NCBI GenBank assembly: GCA_028820635.1
Contig: JAPPIG010000100.1
Span: 62,001-126,000 of the forward strand
Origin: Candidatus Poribacteria bacterium
Lineage (GTDB): Bacteria; Poribacteria; WGA-4E; WGA-3G
Direction: 5' to 3'
DNA length: 64,000 nucleotides
A program made the position numbers and the translations under genes. The notes under the pieces are model-generated. The model ran no database searches, was not told the origin of the DNA, and was given only the letters and a program-made list of their open reading frames with translations. Shown here piece by piece: positions 1 to 8,932 of the stretch (within the stretch, counting starts at the first letter, position 1; each line of letters starts with the position of its first letter).

Positions 1-2
1 GT

Positions 3-1622
3 GAGTCTACTGACGATACATTTGAACTCAGCATAAAAGATCTAACAGGTCTTGAGTATGCTATTAATTTAAAAGATTTAGAACTCGGCCATAATCAGAT
101 TACTGATGTACCATCACTAAAAAACCTAATAAAATTAACGCGCCTCTCTCTTTCAAACAACCGAGTATCAGATATAACTCCACTCAAAAACTTGACAAAT
201 CTTACACACCTCTCTCTTTCAAACAACCGAGTATCAGATATTTCTACTCTAAGTAATTTGACAGAACTAATAGAACTGGATCTTGGTGGGAACCGTATAT
301 CGGATGGATCGCCACTCAAAAATTTAACAAATCTCACATACCTACATATCGGGTATAATCAGGTGCCAGATGTGACACCGCTCAAAGATTTAGCAAAACT
401 TACATTCTTGGAACTTGACGAAAATAGAATACCGGATATATTACCACTCAAAAATTTGATAAATCTAACAGAACTGTATCTTGACGACAACGAGATAACG
501 GATGTATCCCCACTTGAAAATTTGACGAAACTTAAAAAACTGAATCTAAACGACAACAATATATTAGATATTTCCATATTAAAAAATTTCACGAACCTGA
601 CATTTTTGGATATTCATGGCAACCAAATTTCAAATATACTTTCCTTAAAAAATATGAAGGAATTGAGTGTTCTAAATTTTCACGAAAACCAGATATGGGA
701 TATGTCTCCCTTAAAAGATTTAAAAAAACTGAATATCCTAAAGTGCGACGACAACAAGATATTGAATGTGGCACCACTCAAAAACTTGACAAATCTTACA
801 ATGTTAGATCTTAGTGGCAACAAGATATTGAATGTGGCACCACTGAAAAACTTGACAAAACTGACAGTGCTTGATCTAAGCCACAATCACATATCAGATT
901 TCTCACCAATCACCGATTTAATAGATAATCTGATAGAATACGATTTCAGCAACCAAACAGAACTTCCTTTCAGTTTTGCAGATGTAAACCGAGATGGCAC
1001 TGTAAATATAGCAGACCTTGTTGCAATTGCATCAAACTTTACCGATCCTGATTTGGAGGCTCTGGCACAAATGAACACCTATCCAGATGTCAATGGCGAT
1101 GGGCTTGTCAATTTGATAGATTTACTAATTGTTGCTTCCGAAATAGGTGCCGCTGCTGCTCCAGCACTTAGTAAAAATCAGATTGAAGCATATAATCTCA
1201 CTGCCAAAGACCTCACTGCGTGGATTCGACTTGCCAAACAACTTAATTTGGCAGAACCAAAACTACAGCAAGGAATACATGTTTTAGAGCAGCTATTAGC
1301 GATTCTCAGTACTCAAGATGAACTTCCAGAAATCACAGCACTCTTACCAAATTACCCGAATCCATTTAACCCTGAGACGTGGATACCGTATCAGTTGGCA
1401 AGACCGGCAAAGGTTGCTATCTCTATCCATTCTGCTGATGGGAAACTTGTTCGGGTGTTAGAGTTAGGACAATTGTCTGCAGGCATTTATGATACTAAAT
1501 CCCGTGCTGCTCATTGGGACGGACGAAATGAATTTGGTGAAGCTGTGTCAAGTGGAGTCTATTTCTATACCCTCACCACAAGTGATTTTACTGCTACGGG
1601 CAAAATGCTCATACGAAAGTAA
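3..1622 (+). CDS. Secreted LRR-dockerin protein with NPFNPETWIPY tail (5' partial)
   Basis: The reading frame is open from the first bases of the window, so the ATG at 192 is internal and the true start lies upstream. About twelve 22-residue leucine-rich repeats of the form L-x-x-L-x-x-L-x-L-x-x-N-x-I-x-D-x-x-P-L run to about base 930. A two-loop dockerin-like module follows (about 981-1140, loops DVNRDG and DVNGDG). The end is a FlgD/Por-type tail (about 1345-1620) with NPFNPETWIPY and a final RK. By analogy with such tails the protein should be exported and surface-attached, and LRRs usually bind protein or glycan ligands; the partner is unknown. Several repeats are near-copies at DNA level (about 142-240 and 761-870). 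It is a paralogue of the next gene, 33 bases downstream. Confidence 0.9.
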   Translation, partial: ESTDDTFELSIKDLTGLEYAINLKDLELGHNQITDVPSLKNLIKLTRLSLSNNRVSDITPLKNLTNLTHLSLSNNRVSDISTLSNLTELIELDLGGNRISDGSPLKNLTNLTYLHIGYNQVPDVTPLKDLAKLTFLELDENRIPDILPLKNLINLTELYLDDNEITDVSPLENLTKLKKLNLNDNNILDISILKNFTNLTFLDIHGNQISNILSLKNMKELSVLNFHENQIWDMSPLKDLKKLNILKCDDNKILNVAPLKNLTNLTMLDLSGNKILNVAPLKNLTKLTVLDLSHNHISDFSPITDLIDNLIEYDFSNQTELPFSFADVNRDGTVNIADLVAIASNFTDPDLEALAQMNTYPDVNGDGLVNLIDLLIVASEIGAAAAPALSKNQIEAYNLTAKDLTAWIRLAKQLNLAEPKLQQGIHVLEQLLAILSTQDELPEITALLPNYPNPFNPETWIPYQLARPAKVAISIHSADGKLVRVLELGQLSAGIYDTKSRAAHWDGRNEFGEAVSSGVYFYTLTTSDFTATGKMLIRK

Positions 1623-1655
1623 TGCTAAATTATGTAATGTAAGGAACGTAATCTC

Positions 1656-4109
1656 TTGAAACTTTTCACAAATACCGACACTCAAACCTCAAATCAAAAC
1701 ATAAGACTTGCATGTGTTGCCATCCTAATTCTCATTGTATACATGCTCGTTTGGGCACCACATCAGATAGCAACAGCAGAGACCGTTTATATTCCAGACC
1801 TTGCCCTTCGTGCTGCTCTTGAATTAGCATTGGGAAAAACGCTGGGCGATCCCATAACGCAAGTAGATATGGCAAGTTTACAAGTGCTTCAAGCAAGTGC
1901 ATATCGCTTTTTACCGCTGTCGGAAACAGTGCCAGATGTGCCAAGTAGATGGGTGCCTCAGTTTACAGATGATACGTTTGAAACTCCCATACGAAATCTA
2001 AAAGGTCTTGAGTTTGCTATCAATTTGCAAGAATTACATCTTGCCCGTAATAGGATAACAGATTTAACACCGCTCAAAAAACTAACGAAACTAACATACC
2101 TTGATGTTGGGTTCAACTGGCATGAATCAGATCTATCCCCACTCAAAGATTTGACGAACTTGACCCACCTGTATCTTAGATTGAACCGAATATCCGATAT
2201 ATCCGCACTCAGAAATTTGACAAATTTGGTAGAACTTGATCTATTCTGGAACAAAATATCTGACGCGTTTCCACTCAAAGATTTGACAAAATTGACATCT
2301 TTAGATCTTGGCCACAATAGACTATCTGATGTATCTATAATCAAAAATTTAACAAAACTGACAATTCTAAATCTTCGCGAAAATGAAATATCAGACGTGT
2401 CCCCACTCAAAGATTTAAGTAATTTAGTACAACTCTATCTCAGAATTAACCAACTAATTGATGTCTCTCCACTCAAAAACTTGACAAAACTGGAATATCT
2501 GGATTTTGAAGAAAACCAGTTATCAGAGGTGACACCACTTAGAGATATGACAAATCTGAGATGGTTAGATCTTGACACGAACCGAATAATAGACTTGTCC
2601 CCACTTGAGAACTTAACAAAATTACATACTCTGGATGTTTCGGACAATCAGGTGTCGGATGTCTCTCCACTGAAAAACATGATAAATCTAAATTACCTGG
2701 ATCTTGATGACAACCCGATATCGGATATTTCACCACTTAGAGATATGACAAAATTGGTAGAGTTGGATCTTGATGATGACCAAATATCCGATGTGTCCCC
2801 GCTCAAAAATTTGATAAGACTGAAATGGTTAGACCTTGATGACAACCAAATATCGGATATATCCCCACTCGGTGGTTTGACACGTCTAACATATCTTGAT
2901 CTTGACGGCAATGAAATATCAGATTTATCTCCGCTCATGCATCTGACAAGATTAACGGAACTTGATCTTGATGGCAATGAAATATCCGATGTGTCCCCGC
3001 TCAAAGATTTGAAAAATCTGATGCTCCTTGATCTTCACGAAAATGAAATATCAGACGTGTCCCCACTCAGCGGCTTAATAAACTTGATAGATTTGGACAT
3101 TGATAGGAATCAAATATCAGACATATCCTTTCTCCAAAATTTGACAAACTTGAAAGTGCTTGATCTTCATGAGAACGAAATATCAGATGTGTCCCCACTG
3201 AAAAATATGTTGAATTTGACAGAGTTGGACCTTGATGAAAATCAAATTTCAAATATATCAGGACTCAGTGGTATGATAAATCTGATGCTCCTTGATCTTC
3301 ACGATAATCAGATAGAAAATATATATCCACTTAGCGGTTTGACGAATCTTAAAGTATTAGATATTAGTGAAAACTACATATCAAATTTTTCTCCGATAGA
3401 TGGATTGATTACTAATCTGATGGAATATGATGCAAGTAATCAAAAGACTTCAACCTACAAGCCGGAAGATGTTAACCGCGATGGTGTAGTAAATATAACG
3501 GATCTTATCTCAATTTCATCCAACTTTAATGATCCTGACTTAGAAGCACTTGCCCAGATGAACATCTATCCAGATGTCAATAGCGATGGATTTGTCGATT
3601 TAATAGACTTACTAATTGCTGCTTCGAAAATAGGGACAGACGATGCGTCTCCAACAAAAAGCGAAATTGAGGTTGAACATCTAATCACTGCTAAGGAACT
3701 TGCGGCGTGGATTCAACTTGCGAAAGAACTGAATTTGACAGAACTAAATCTACAGCAAGGAATAGGTGTCTTAGAGCAGCTCTTAGCGGTTTTGACCTTG
3801 GCTGAGACATTACCGAAAGAGACTGCATTGTTGATAAACTATCCAAACCCGTTCAATCCTGAGACTTGGATACCTTATCAGTTAGCAAAACCGGCATTGG
3901 TCGCTATTTCAATTTATTCTGCAGATGGAAAACTCATTAGAACATTGGAGTTAGGGCAATTACTTGCAGGTGTGTATCATCGCAAATCCCGTGCTGCGTA
4001 TTGGGATGGGCGAAATGAACTTGGTGAAGCTGTGTCAAGTGGAGTCTATTTCTATACGCTGACTGCCGATAATTTCACCGCTACCCGAAAAATGATCATA
4101 CGAAAGTAA
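1656..4109 (+). CDS. Secreted LRR-dockerin protein with NPFNPETWIPY tail
   Basis: The start is TTG, with AAGGA at 1641-1645 upstream. Residues about 17-42 form a hydrophobic export segment (LACVAILILIVYMLVWAP, then ATAE). A capping region is followed by about 22 LRR units of 22 residues (about 115-590), with the internalin-like consensus N-x-I-S-D-V-S-P-L-K-N-L. A dockerin-like pair (about 605-655, DVNRDG and DVNSDG) and the C-terminal tail (about 725-817, NPFNPETWIPY, SSGVYFYTLTADNFTATRKM) complete it. Architecture matches the preceding gene, so the two arose by tandem duplication and may be co-transcribed. Export and surface display are inferred from signal and tail; the ligand is unknown. 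Reverse-strand open frames across the repeats are shadows of the LRR periodicity. Confidence 0.93.
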   Translation: MKLFTNTDTQTSNQNIRLACVAILILIVYMLVWAPHQIATAETVYIPDLALRAALELALGKTLGDPITQVDMASLQVLQASAYRFLPLSETVPDVPSRWVPQFTDDTFETPIRNLKGLEFAINLQELHLARNRITDLTPLKKLTKLTYLDVGFNWHESDLSPLKDLTNLTHLYLRLNRISDISALRNLTNLVELDLFWNKISDAFPLKDLTKLTSLDLGHNRLSDVSIIKNLTKLTILNLRENEISDVSPLKDLSNLVQLYLRINQLIDVSPLKNLTKLEYLDFEENQLSEVTPLRDMTNLRWLDLDTNRIIDLSPLENLTKLHTLDVSDNQVSDVSPLKNMINLNYLDLDDNPISDISPLRDMTKLVELDLDDDQISDVSPLKNLIRLKWLDLDDNQISDISPLGGLTRLTYLDLDGNEISDLSPLMHLTRLTELDLDGNEISDVSPLKDLKNLMLLDLHENEISDVSPLSGLINLIDLDIDRNQISDISFLQNLTNLKVLDLHENEISDVSPLKNMLNLTELDLDENQISNISGLSGMINLMLLDLHDNQIENIYPLSGLTNLKVLDISENYISNFSPIDGLITNLMEYDASNQKTSTYKPEDVNRDGVVNITDLISISSNFNDPDLEALAQMNIYPDVNSDGFVDLIDLLIAASKIGTDDASPTKSEIEVEHLITAKELAAWIQLAKELNLTELNLQQGIGVLEQLLAVLTLAETLPKETALLINYPNPFNPETWIPYQLAKPALVAISIYSADGKLIRTLELGQLLAGVYHRKSRAAYWDGRNELGEAVSSGVYFYTLTADNFTATRKMIIRK

Positions 4110-4551
4110 TCTAATGCTTCGTCAACATATTATTGTAGGTCGCGATTCGGAGATCGCTCCTACAGATGGACTGCTTATGGTAGGAGGGAACTCCGATTCC
4201 CGACTCCTTCAAGACCGGTCAATTAGCTTGACTCAGTACTAAGATACACCTGACATGAATAAGTTTGTAGCAATTGAACAAAGAATATAATCTGGAATGG
4301 GCAACGGCTATTCATTGGGAGGCATTAGCGTGTGTATTTTTTTGAAGAAAATATATACACATTGCAACAAAACTTACAACTATAAGGCACATGAACTTGC
4401 GGAACAATAAGAGCATTATAGAATCCACACAAATAGAATCGGAACAAATTCAAGGGGTTGTTGCAAGTGTGTCTATATCTATGAACTGGTAGCTTCAAAA
4501 ACCAAACACACAAAACGACTTGTAATAGTAAAATAATAAAAAGGCAAAAAT
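4110..4551. other. Intergenic region with palindromic repeats
   Basis: No gene is seen in these 442 bases. The left third holds two hairpin-forming elements (see the repeat entry at 4134-4208), which may also act as a terminator for the LRR gene. The rest is AT-rich and should carry the promoter of the polysaccharide locus, but I could not pick a convincing -35/-10 pair. AAGG at 4541-4544 serves as ribosome binding site for the epimerase gene. Confidence 0.5.
4134..4208. repeat. Interspersed palindromic repeat, family A (two hairpins)
   Basis: The first element (4134-4164) has arms TGTAGG/CCTACA and inner arms GCGAT/ATCGC around TCGGAG. The second (4182-4208) pairs AGGAG with CTCCT and GGAA with TTCC. 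The core GATTCGGAGATCGCTCCTAC recurs with small changes at 27018-27080, 23 kb away, so this is a dispersed family and not a one-off terminator. Function is unknown; REP-like elements of other bacteria act in transcript ends or as targets of RAYT transposases, and none of the latter is seen here. Confidence 0.7.
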
Positions 4552-5547
4552 ATGAAAAAAACCTCATTGGTTACTGGTGGAGCAGGCTTTATGGGTGCTC
4601 ACCTCGTTAATGAGTTACTTTGCGATGAAAATCATCAAGTAGTTGTTCTTGATGACTTGAGCGGAGGATTTCACGGAAATGTTAACCCAAATGCAACATT
4701 CGTTGAAGGCAGTATTCTTGATTCCCGACTAATAAACCAACTTTGTGAGCGATATAATTTTAACTATATCTATCATCTTGCGGCGTATGCAGCAGAGGGA
4801 TTGAGCCACTTCATTAAACGATTTAACTATCAAAATAACCTCATTGGTAGTGTCAACTTGATAAACGCCGCTGTCAACTATAATGTTGAACGTTTTGTGT
4901 TCACCTCTTCCATCGCTGTTTATGGTGAAAACCAACTTCCGATGCACGAAGGACTCATACCTATGCCAGAAGATCCCTACGGTATTGCCAAATATGCTGT
5001 GGAACAAGAATTAGTTGTTTCAAAACGCCTCTTTGACTTGGATTACACCATTTTCCGACCACACAATGTCTACGGTGAACTTCAGAATATCAGTGATAAG
5101 TATCGAAATGTTATCGGCATTTTCATGAACAAAATTATGCAAAATGAACCCTTGATTATCTTTGGAGATGGAGAACAGACACGTGCCTTTACACATATCG
5201 CAGAAGTCGCACCGCATATCGCGCGCTGCGTAGATATACCGGAAACCTCATGTGAAATCTTCAACGTCGGATCGGATAAACATGTTTCTGTCAATGAATT
5301 AGCACATCTCGTCATGACAGCAATGGAAAAAGAGGTGCCTATAAAACATCTTCGCGAAAGGGAAGAGGTGAAGCATGCCTATTGCACGCATGAAAAATTC
5401 CACAAAGTTTTCGGAGAGTCATCACAGGTTTCACTTCCAGAAGGTTTAGGTAAAATGGCGGCATGGGCAAAGTCTTTCGGACCACGGGATTCTACGTTGT
5501 TTAAAGACATTGAAATTCGCAAAAACCTTCCTGAAGGTTGGAAATAA
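4552..5547 (+). CDS. NAD-dependent epimerase/dehydratase (UDP-glucose 4-epimerase-like)
   Basis: This is an extended SDR-family nucleotide-sugar epimerase/dehydratase of 331 residues, the usual family length. The Rossmann glycine motif GGAGFMG lies at residues 9-15, the catalytic YxxxK as YGIAK near 143-147, and a family-typical EDPYG precedes it. The substrate is probably a UDP- or GDP-hexose feeding glycan synthesis, but the exact sugar cannot be read from sequence. It opens a co-directional cluster of polysaccharide genes and is followed after 28 bases by the flippase. It is cytoplasmic, with no signal sequence. Confidence 0.9.
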   Translation: MKKTSLVTGGAGFMGAHLVNELLCDENHQVVVLDDLSGGFHGNVNPNATFVEGSILDSRLINQLCERYNFNYIYHLAAYAAEGLSHFIKRFNYQNNLIGSVNLINAAVNYNVERFVFTSSIAVYGENQLPMHEGLIPMPEDPYGIAKYAVEQELVVSKRLFDLDYTIFRPHNVYGELQNISDKYRNVIGIFMNKIMQNEPLIIFGDGEQTRAFTHIAEVAPHIARCVDIPETSCEIFNVGSDKHVSVNELAHLVMTAMEKEVPIKHLREREEVKHAYCTHEKFHKVFGESSQVSLPEGLGKMAAWAKSFGPRDSTLFKDIEIRKNLPEGWK

Positions 5548-5575
5548 TTTTCTCCATCACTAATTCGAAATTTGC

Positions 5576-6892
5576 ATGCTGAAGAAACTTCTACGGCACA
5601 ATACCTTTTGGGTAATGCTAATTACCTTTGTTGGAATGGGTTTGAGTCTGCTCGTACGTGCCATCTTGATTCCTAAACGGTTTGATATCGGCATAACATC
5701 AGACGCACTTATTACCGCATTAAAAGTAGTGTTGTTAGTCGATACGGTGGTCAGGGAAGGTGCTAAGTTTAGTCTTGTTCCGCTCTTTATCACATGTGAA
5801 AAGGAGATGACGGATACAGAATACCAGCGTTTTACAAATAGTCTTCTCAACTTTTTGCTCTGTATTGGTTTAGGTATATTTATCCTAATTGAACTTTGTG
5901 CCCCTTGGATTGTGAGGGCATTATCGTCAACCATTGATGCACAGAAGACGACAACACTGTTGCGACTATGCGCCCCACTGATTGTGTTTGGATGTGGCAG
6001 CACCGTACTGGGAGCGTTGTTGAACAGTCGACAGCATTTTAAAACGGTTGCCCTCCGAAATGCCCTGCCTGCTGGTGTCGCCGCGGCAGTATTTCTATTG
6101 CTATGGAGTACAGAGAACTTAGAAAATTGGATAGCGATTGCATACACAGGGGGTTTTGTCTTATACTTTGGATGGTTGTGTATCGGGATGCATAGAACAG
6201 GACATCGGTTTCAGTTTGAAGGAATCTCCCTTGGGACACTGCGTTCTTTGAAAAACACGGTTACGCTGCCAACACTCGGTTTCGCTGTTCGGCAAGTTAC
6301 AAATCGTTTATTAGTTGAAGTTTCTCTTGTCTCACAGCTCGGAAGTGGAGCAGTTACACTCTATGAATGCGCTTTCAGGATTTTCTCTGCATTACAGACA
6401 CTCATCGGGATCAGCATTGCTACAACTGGCCTGCCCGATATGGCGACACAAGATGTAGAGGATAATCAGTTCAAATTGAGACGCACACTCAATCGAAACA
6501 TAGCAACAGCATTTTGCATCGCGCTTCCAGTGACACTACTACTTCTTTTGAGCCACACAAAAATTGTCTCGCTTTTGTATACGGGGAATAAATTTGATCA
6601 GACTTCAATTCAACAGATAGCGCAAGTACTCTTCTGGCTTAGCACGGGGATGATTTTTTCTTGTTTGATACCTGTGCTAAATGCTGGACTCTATGCCCAA
6701 AAAGCGTACGGATTGATTTTTAGAAATATGGTAACAATGGCAATTTTAAACTTTGCTTTGGCTTATGGATTTGTTAAAGCATGGGGACTTCAGGGTATCG
6801 CTTTAGCCGTTTCAGTCACTGCAGTTCTTGCTGTTGTAAATTTGACATACCTACTTCGAAAAACCGGAATTGTCTTGCTACAACGAGATTGA
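5576..6892 (+). CDS. MurJ/Wzx-like lipid-linked glycan flippase
   Basis: This polytopic membrane protein of 438 residues has about a dozen hydrophobic segments. Its N-terminal organisation resembles MVF/MATE-type flippases: a first helix with GMGLSLLVRAILIPKRFG-like content, then a polar stretch with DTVVREGAKFSLVPLF, typical of the MurJ family. These proteins move undecaprenyl-linked sugars across the inner membrane. Position between an epimerase and sulfotransferases suggests it exports the repeat unit made by this cluster rather than lipid II. MurJ proper is usually longer (about 500 residues or more) and encoded elsewhere. A Wzx flippase of another subfamily is possible. Confidence 0.75.
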   Translation: MLKKLLRHNTFWVMLITFVGMGLSLLVRAILIPKRFDIGITSDALITALKVVLLVDTVVREGAKFSLVPLFITCEKEMTDTEYQRFTNSLLNFLLCIGLGIFILIELCAPWIVRALSSTIDAQKTTTLLRLCAPLIVFGCGSTVLGALLNSRQHFKTVALRNALPAGVAAAVFLLLWSTENLENWIAIAYTGGFVLYFGWLCIGMHRTGHRFQFEGISLGTLRSLKNTVTLPTLGFAVRQVTNRLLVEVSLVSQLGSGAVTLYECAFRIFSALQTLIGISIATTGLPDMATQDVEDNQFKLRRTLNRNIATAFCIALPVTLLLLLSHTKIVSLLYTGNKFDQTSIQQIAQVLFWLSTGMIFSCLIPVLNAGLYAQKAYGLIFRNMVTMAILNFALAYGFVKAWGLQGIALAVSVTAVLAVVNLTYLLRKTGIVLLQRD

Positions 6893-6961
6893 AGCATGAT
6901 TTTAGTTGAAATTGAACCTAAATGATTGTTATGTGTATCGGTTTTAATTCTGGACGAATTT

Positions 6962-7945
6962 ATGAGCACTCCTACAAAAAAAGTCAGTGATTGCCACTAC
7001 CTAATTGTAGGTGGAACTACTAAGGCAGCAACAACATCCCTGTTTGCATATCTTGCTGACCATCCCAAAATTTGCGGTGCTACCTATAAGGAAACACGAT
7101 TCTTCCTTAACAGTGATTATCCCTTGCCTTCAAAATATCGATACACTGGAGATTTGGAAGAATACAATCTGTTGTTTCCAACTTGTGATGATGATCAAAT
7201 CCGCCTTGATTCAACACCGGATTATTTGTATTGCCCACATGCCCTTGAACAAATTGCTAAATTTCTGCCGCATACAAAGTTAGTCTTTAGCCTTCGTGAA
7301 CCAATTTCACGGTTAATCTCGTGGTATCGGTTCGCGAAACAAATTGGAAAATTACCACAAAATCTCAGTTTTGATGCGTATGTAAAAATGCTTTTTGACG
7401 TAGAAGAAGAGCATTTACAAATGGACAGCACTTCTACAGAGGAAAAATCTATCCACGAACAGCACATGCAAGCACTTAGGCAAGGGTGTTATGCTATCTA
7501 TCTGAAGGAATATTTTAAACAATTTGAGGCAAATCGTCTCTACATCTTCTTTTATGAAGACCTTGCCGCGTACCCTTCAAAAGTTCTTACAGAGTTATGC
7601 AACTTTGCTGGCATAGATACTAAATTTTACGAAGACTACGCGTTTAAGGTCACGAATCGTACCGAAACAATGAAGAATTCGGAATTCCATAAAAAATATC
7701 GATATTTTCGATTTCGCTTACGTCAGTGGACACATAACAAACCCTTAATCCACAATCCTTTAAGGTTGCTGAGACGAACAATTGAACCCCTCTATCTACG
7801 ATTAAACACACGCCCAACTGAAAACGTCCACATGTCAGAAGATACGCAAAAGCAATTAATAAATTACTACAAAAGCGATGTCCGTGACCTCGTAGAATTA
7901 ATCGGTAAAGTGCCGCCTTGGGAACCGTTTTCTTTGGTGTCGTAA
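6962..7945 (+). CDS. Sulfotransferase (PAPS-dependent, heparan-sulfotransferase-like)
   Basis: The N-terminal strand-loop YLIVGGTTKAATTSL matches the 5'-phosphosulfate-binding loop of sulfotransferases, and LVFSLREPISRLISWY matches the 3'-phosphate-binding motif (R-x-P-x-x-R...S). Such enzymes transfer sulfate from PAPS to sugar hydroxyls or amines. I chose ATG 6962, preceded by GGA at 6953-6955; an in-frame ATG at 6926 would add twelve residues that look like translated spacer. It is one of four sulfotransferase-like genes in this cluster and is followed by a second after 38 bases. Predicted cytoplasmic, so sulfation would happen before export. Confidence 0.88.
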   Translation: MSTPTKKVSDCHYLIVGGTTKAATTSLFAYLADHPKICGATYKETRFFLNSDYPLPSKYRYTGDLEEYNLLFPTCDDDQIRLDSTPDYLYCPHALEQIAKFLPHTKLVFSLREPISRLISWYRFAKQIGKLPQNLSFDAYVKMLFDVEEEHLQMDSTSTEEKSIHEQHMQALRQGCYAIYLKEYFKQFEANRLYIFFYEDLAAYPSKVLTELCNFAGIDTKFYEDYAFKVTNRTETMKNSEFHKKYRYFRFRLRQWTHNKPLIHNPLRLLRRTIEPLYLRLNTRPTENVHMSEDTQKQLINYYKSDVRDLVELIGKVPPWEPFSLVS

Positions 7946-7983
7946 GACAAGTCATCCTGCCTTTCTGTTCAAGGAGATTCGTT

Positions 7984-8889
7984 TTGACGAATAAGTTAAT
8001 TCAACTCATGATTGTGGGTACACAAAAGTCAGGAACATCTTCATTGCTGCGTTATTTAGCACAACATCCTGATATCTATACGCATCCACAACCTGAGATG
8101 ACTTTTTTCCTTCAAGATCATGAGTATACACGCGGGTACGAATCGGCATTTGCTAAATACTTTTCTCAGTGCCCGGAGGACAAAAAACTTATTGCTAAAA
8201 ATGTGATGGTAATGCACTCACAGGAAATTATGAAAAGGATTTATGATCATAATCCAGAGATACATCTCGTTGTACTACTGCGGGAACCTGCGGCACGCGC
8301 ATACTCCGCTTATTGGTGGGCAAGACGTAGAGGTTGGGAAAACATCAAAACATTTGAAGATGCACTCGCTGCTGAGGAAGCACGCCTTAAAGAAGATTGG
8401 TTTAAATGGCGACAGTGCGGGTATCTCAATAACAGTACCTATTACCCGCACGTCAAAAGTTTAATTGCCCAATTTGAAGAAAAACATGTTCACTGCATTT
8501 TAACTGATGAATTGCAGGAAAATCCCCAAACTGTTTGCCAAAAACTCTATAAACTTCTCAATATCGACGCTGATTTTGAACCTGTAGTAGAAGAAAGACA
8601 TAACCAAGCAGCAATGCCTCGCTCTGAAAAGTTTAATTTCCTTTTTACACAGTTTCTATCGTCTCGCAATCCACTCAAACGAGCAATTCGTAAACTTGTG
8701 CCAGATGCTGCTGCTTACAAATTGAGGAAAACAATCCTGAATTGGAATGATAGACCATTTTCACCGCCGCCGATGAATCCGCAGACACACGAACAATTGG
8801 AAAACTATTTTAAACCGTTTAATCAAAAATTAGCGGAATTATTGGGACGAGATTTTTCACATTGGAATTCCGATAAAGCAGCTACGTAA
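7984..8889 (+). CDS. Sulfotransferase (PAPS-dependent)
   Basis: The best start is TTG at 7984, with AAGGAG at 7971-7976 and a 7-base spacer. The longer frame from 7918 would overlap the previous gene and add a spacer-derived leader. The phosphosulfate loop is MIVGTQKSGTSSL near the N-terminus and the phosphate motif is LVVLLREPAARAYSAYWWA. Length (301 residues) fits carbohydrate sulfotransferases. It is related to the preceding gene but clearly divergent, so the two probably sulfate different positions or sugars of the same glycan; that is inference. Confidence 0.88.
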   Translation: MTNKLIQLMIVGTQKSGTSSLLRYLAQHPDIYTHPQPEMTFFLQDHEYTRGYESAFAKYFSQCPEDKKLIAKNVMVMHSQEIMKRIYDHNPEIHLVVLLREPAARAYSAYWWARRRGWENIKTFEDALAAEEARLKEDWFKWRQCGYLNNSTYYPHVKSLIAQFEEKHVHCILTDELQENPQTVCQKLYKLLNIDADFEPVVEERHNQAAMPRSEKFNFLFTQFLSSRNPLKRAIRKLVPDAAAYKLRKTILNWNDRPFSPPPMNPQTHEQLENYFKPFNQKLAELLGRDFSHWNSDKAAT

Positions 8890-8932
8890 TGCTCAAATCA
8901 ATAAATACGCCTTATCCGAATAGTATCTGAAA

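Noticed and set aside
1958-3252. Long open frames on the minus strand across the LRR regions
   Set aside because: They follow the 66-base periodicity of the plus-strand LRR genes, show low-complexity serine/arginine-rich repeats, and have no ribosome sites.
7918-7983. N-terminal extension of the second sulfotransferase
   Set aside because: It overlaps the preceding gene, and TTG 7984 has AAGGAG at correct spacing and starts directly before the core fold.
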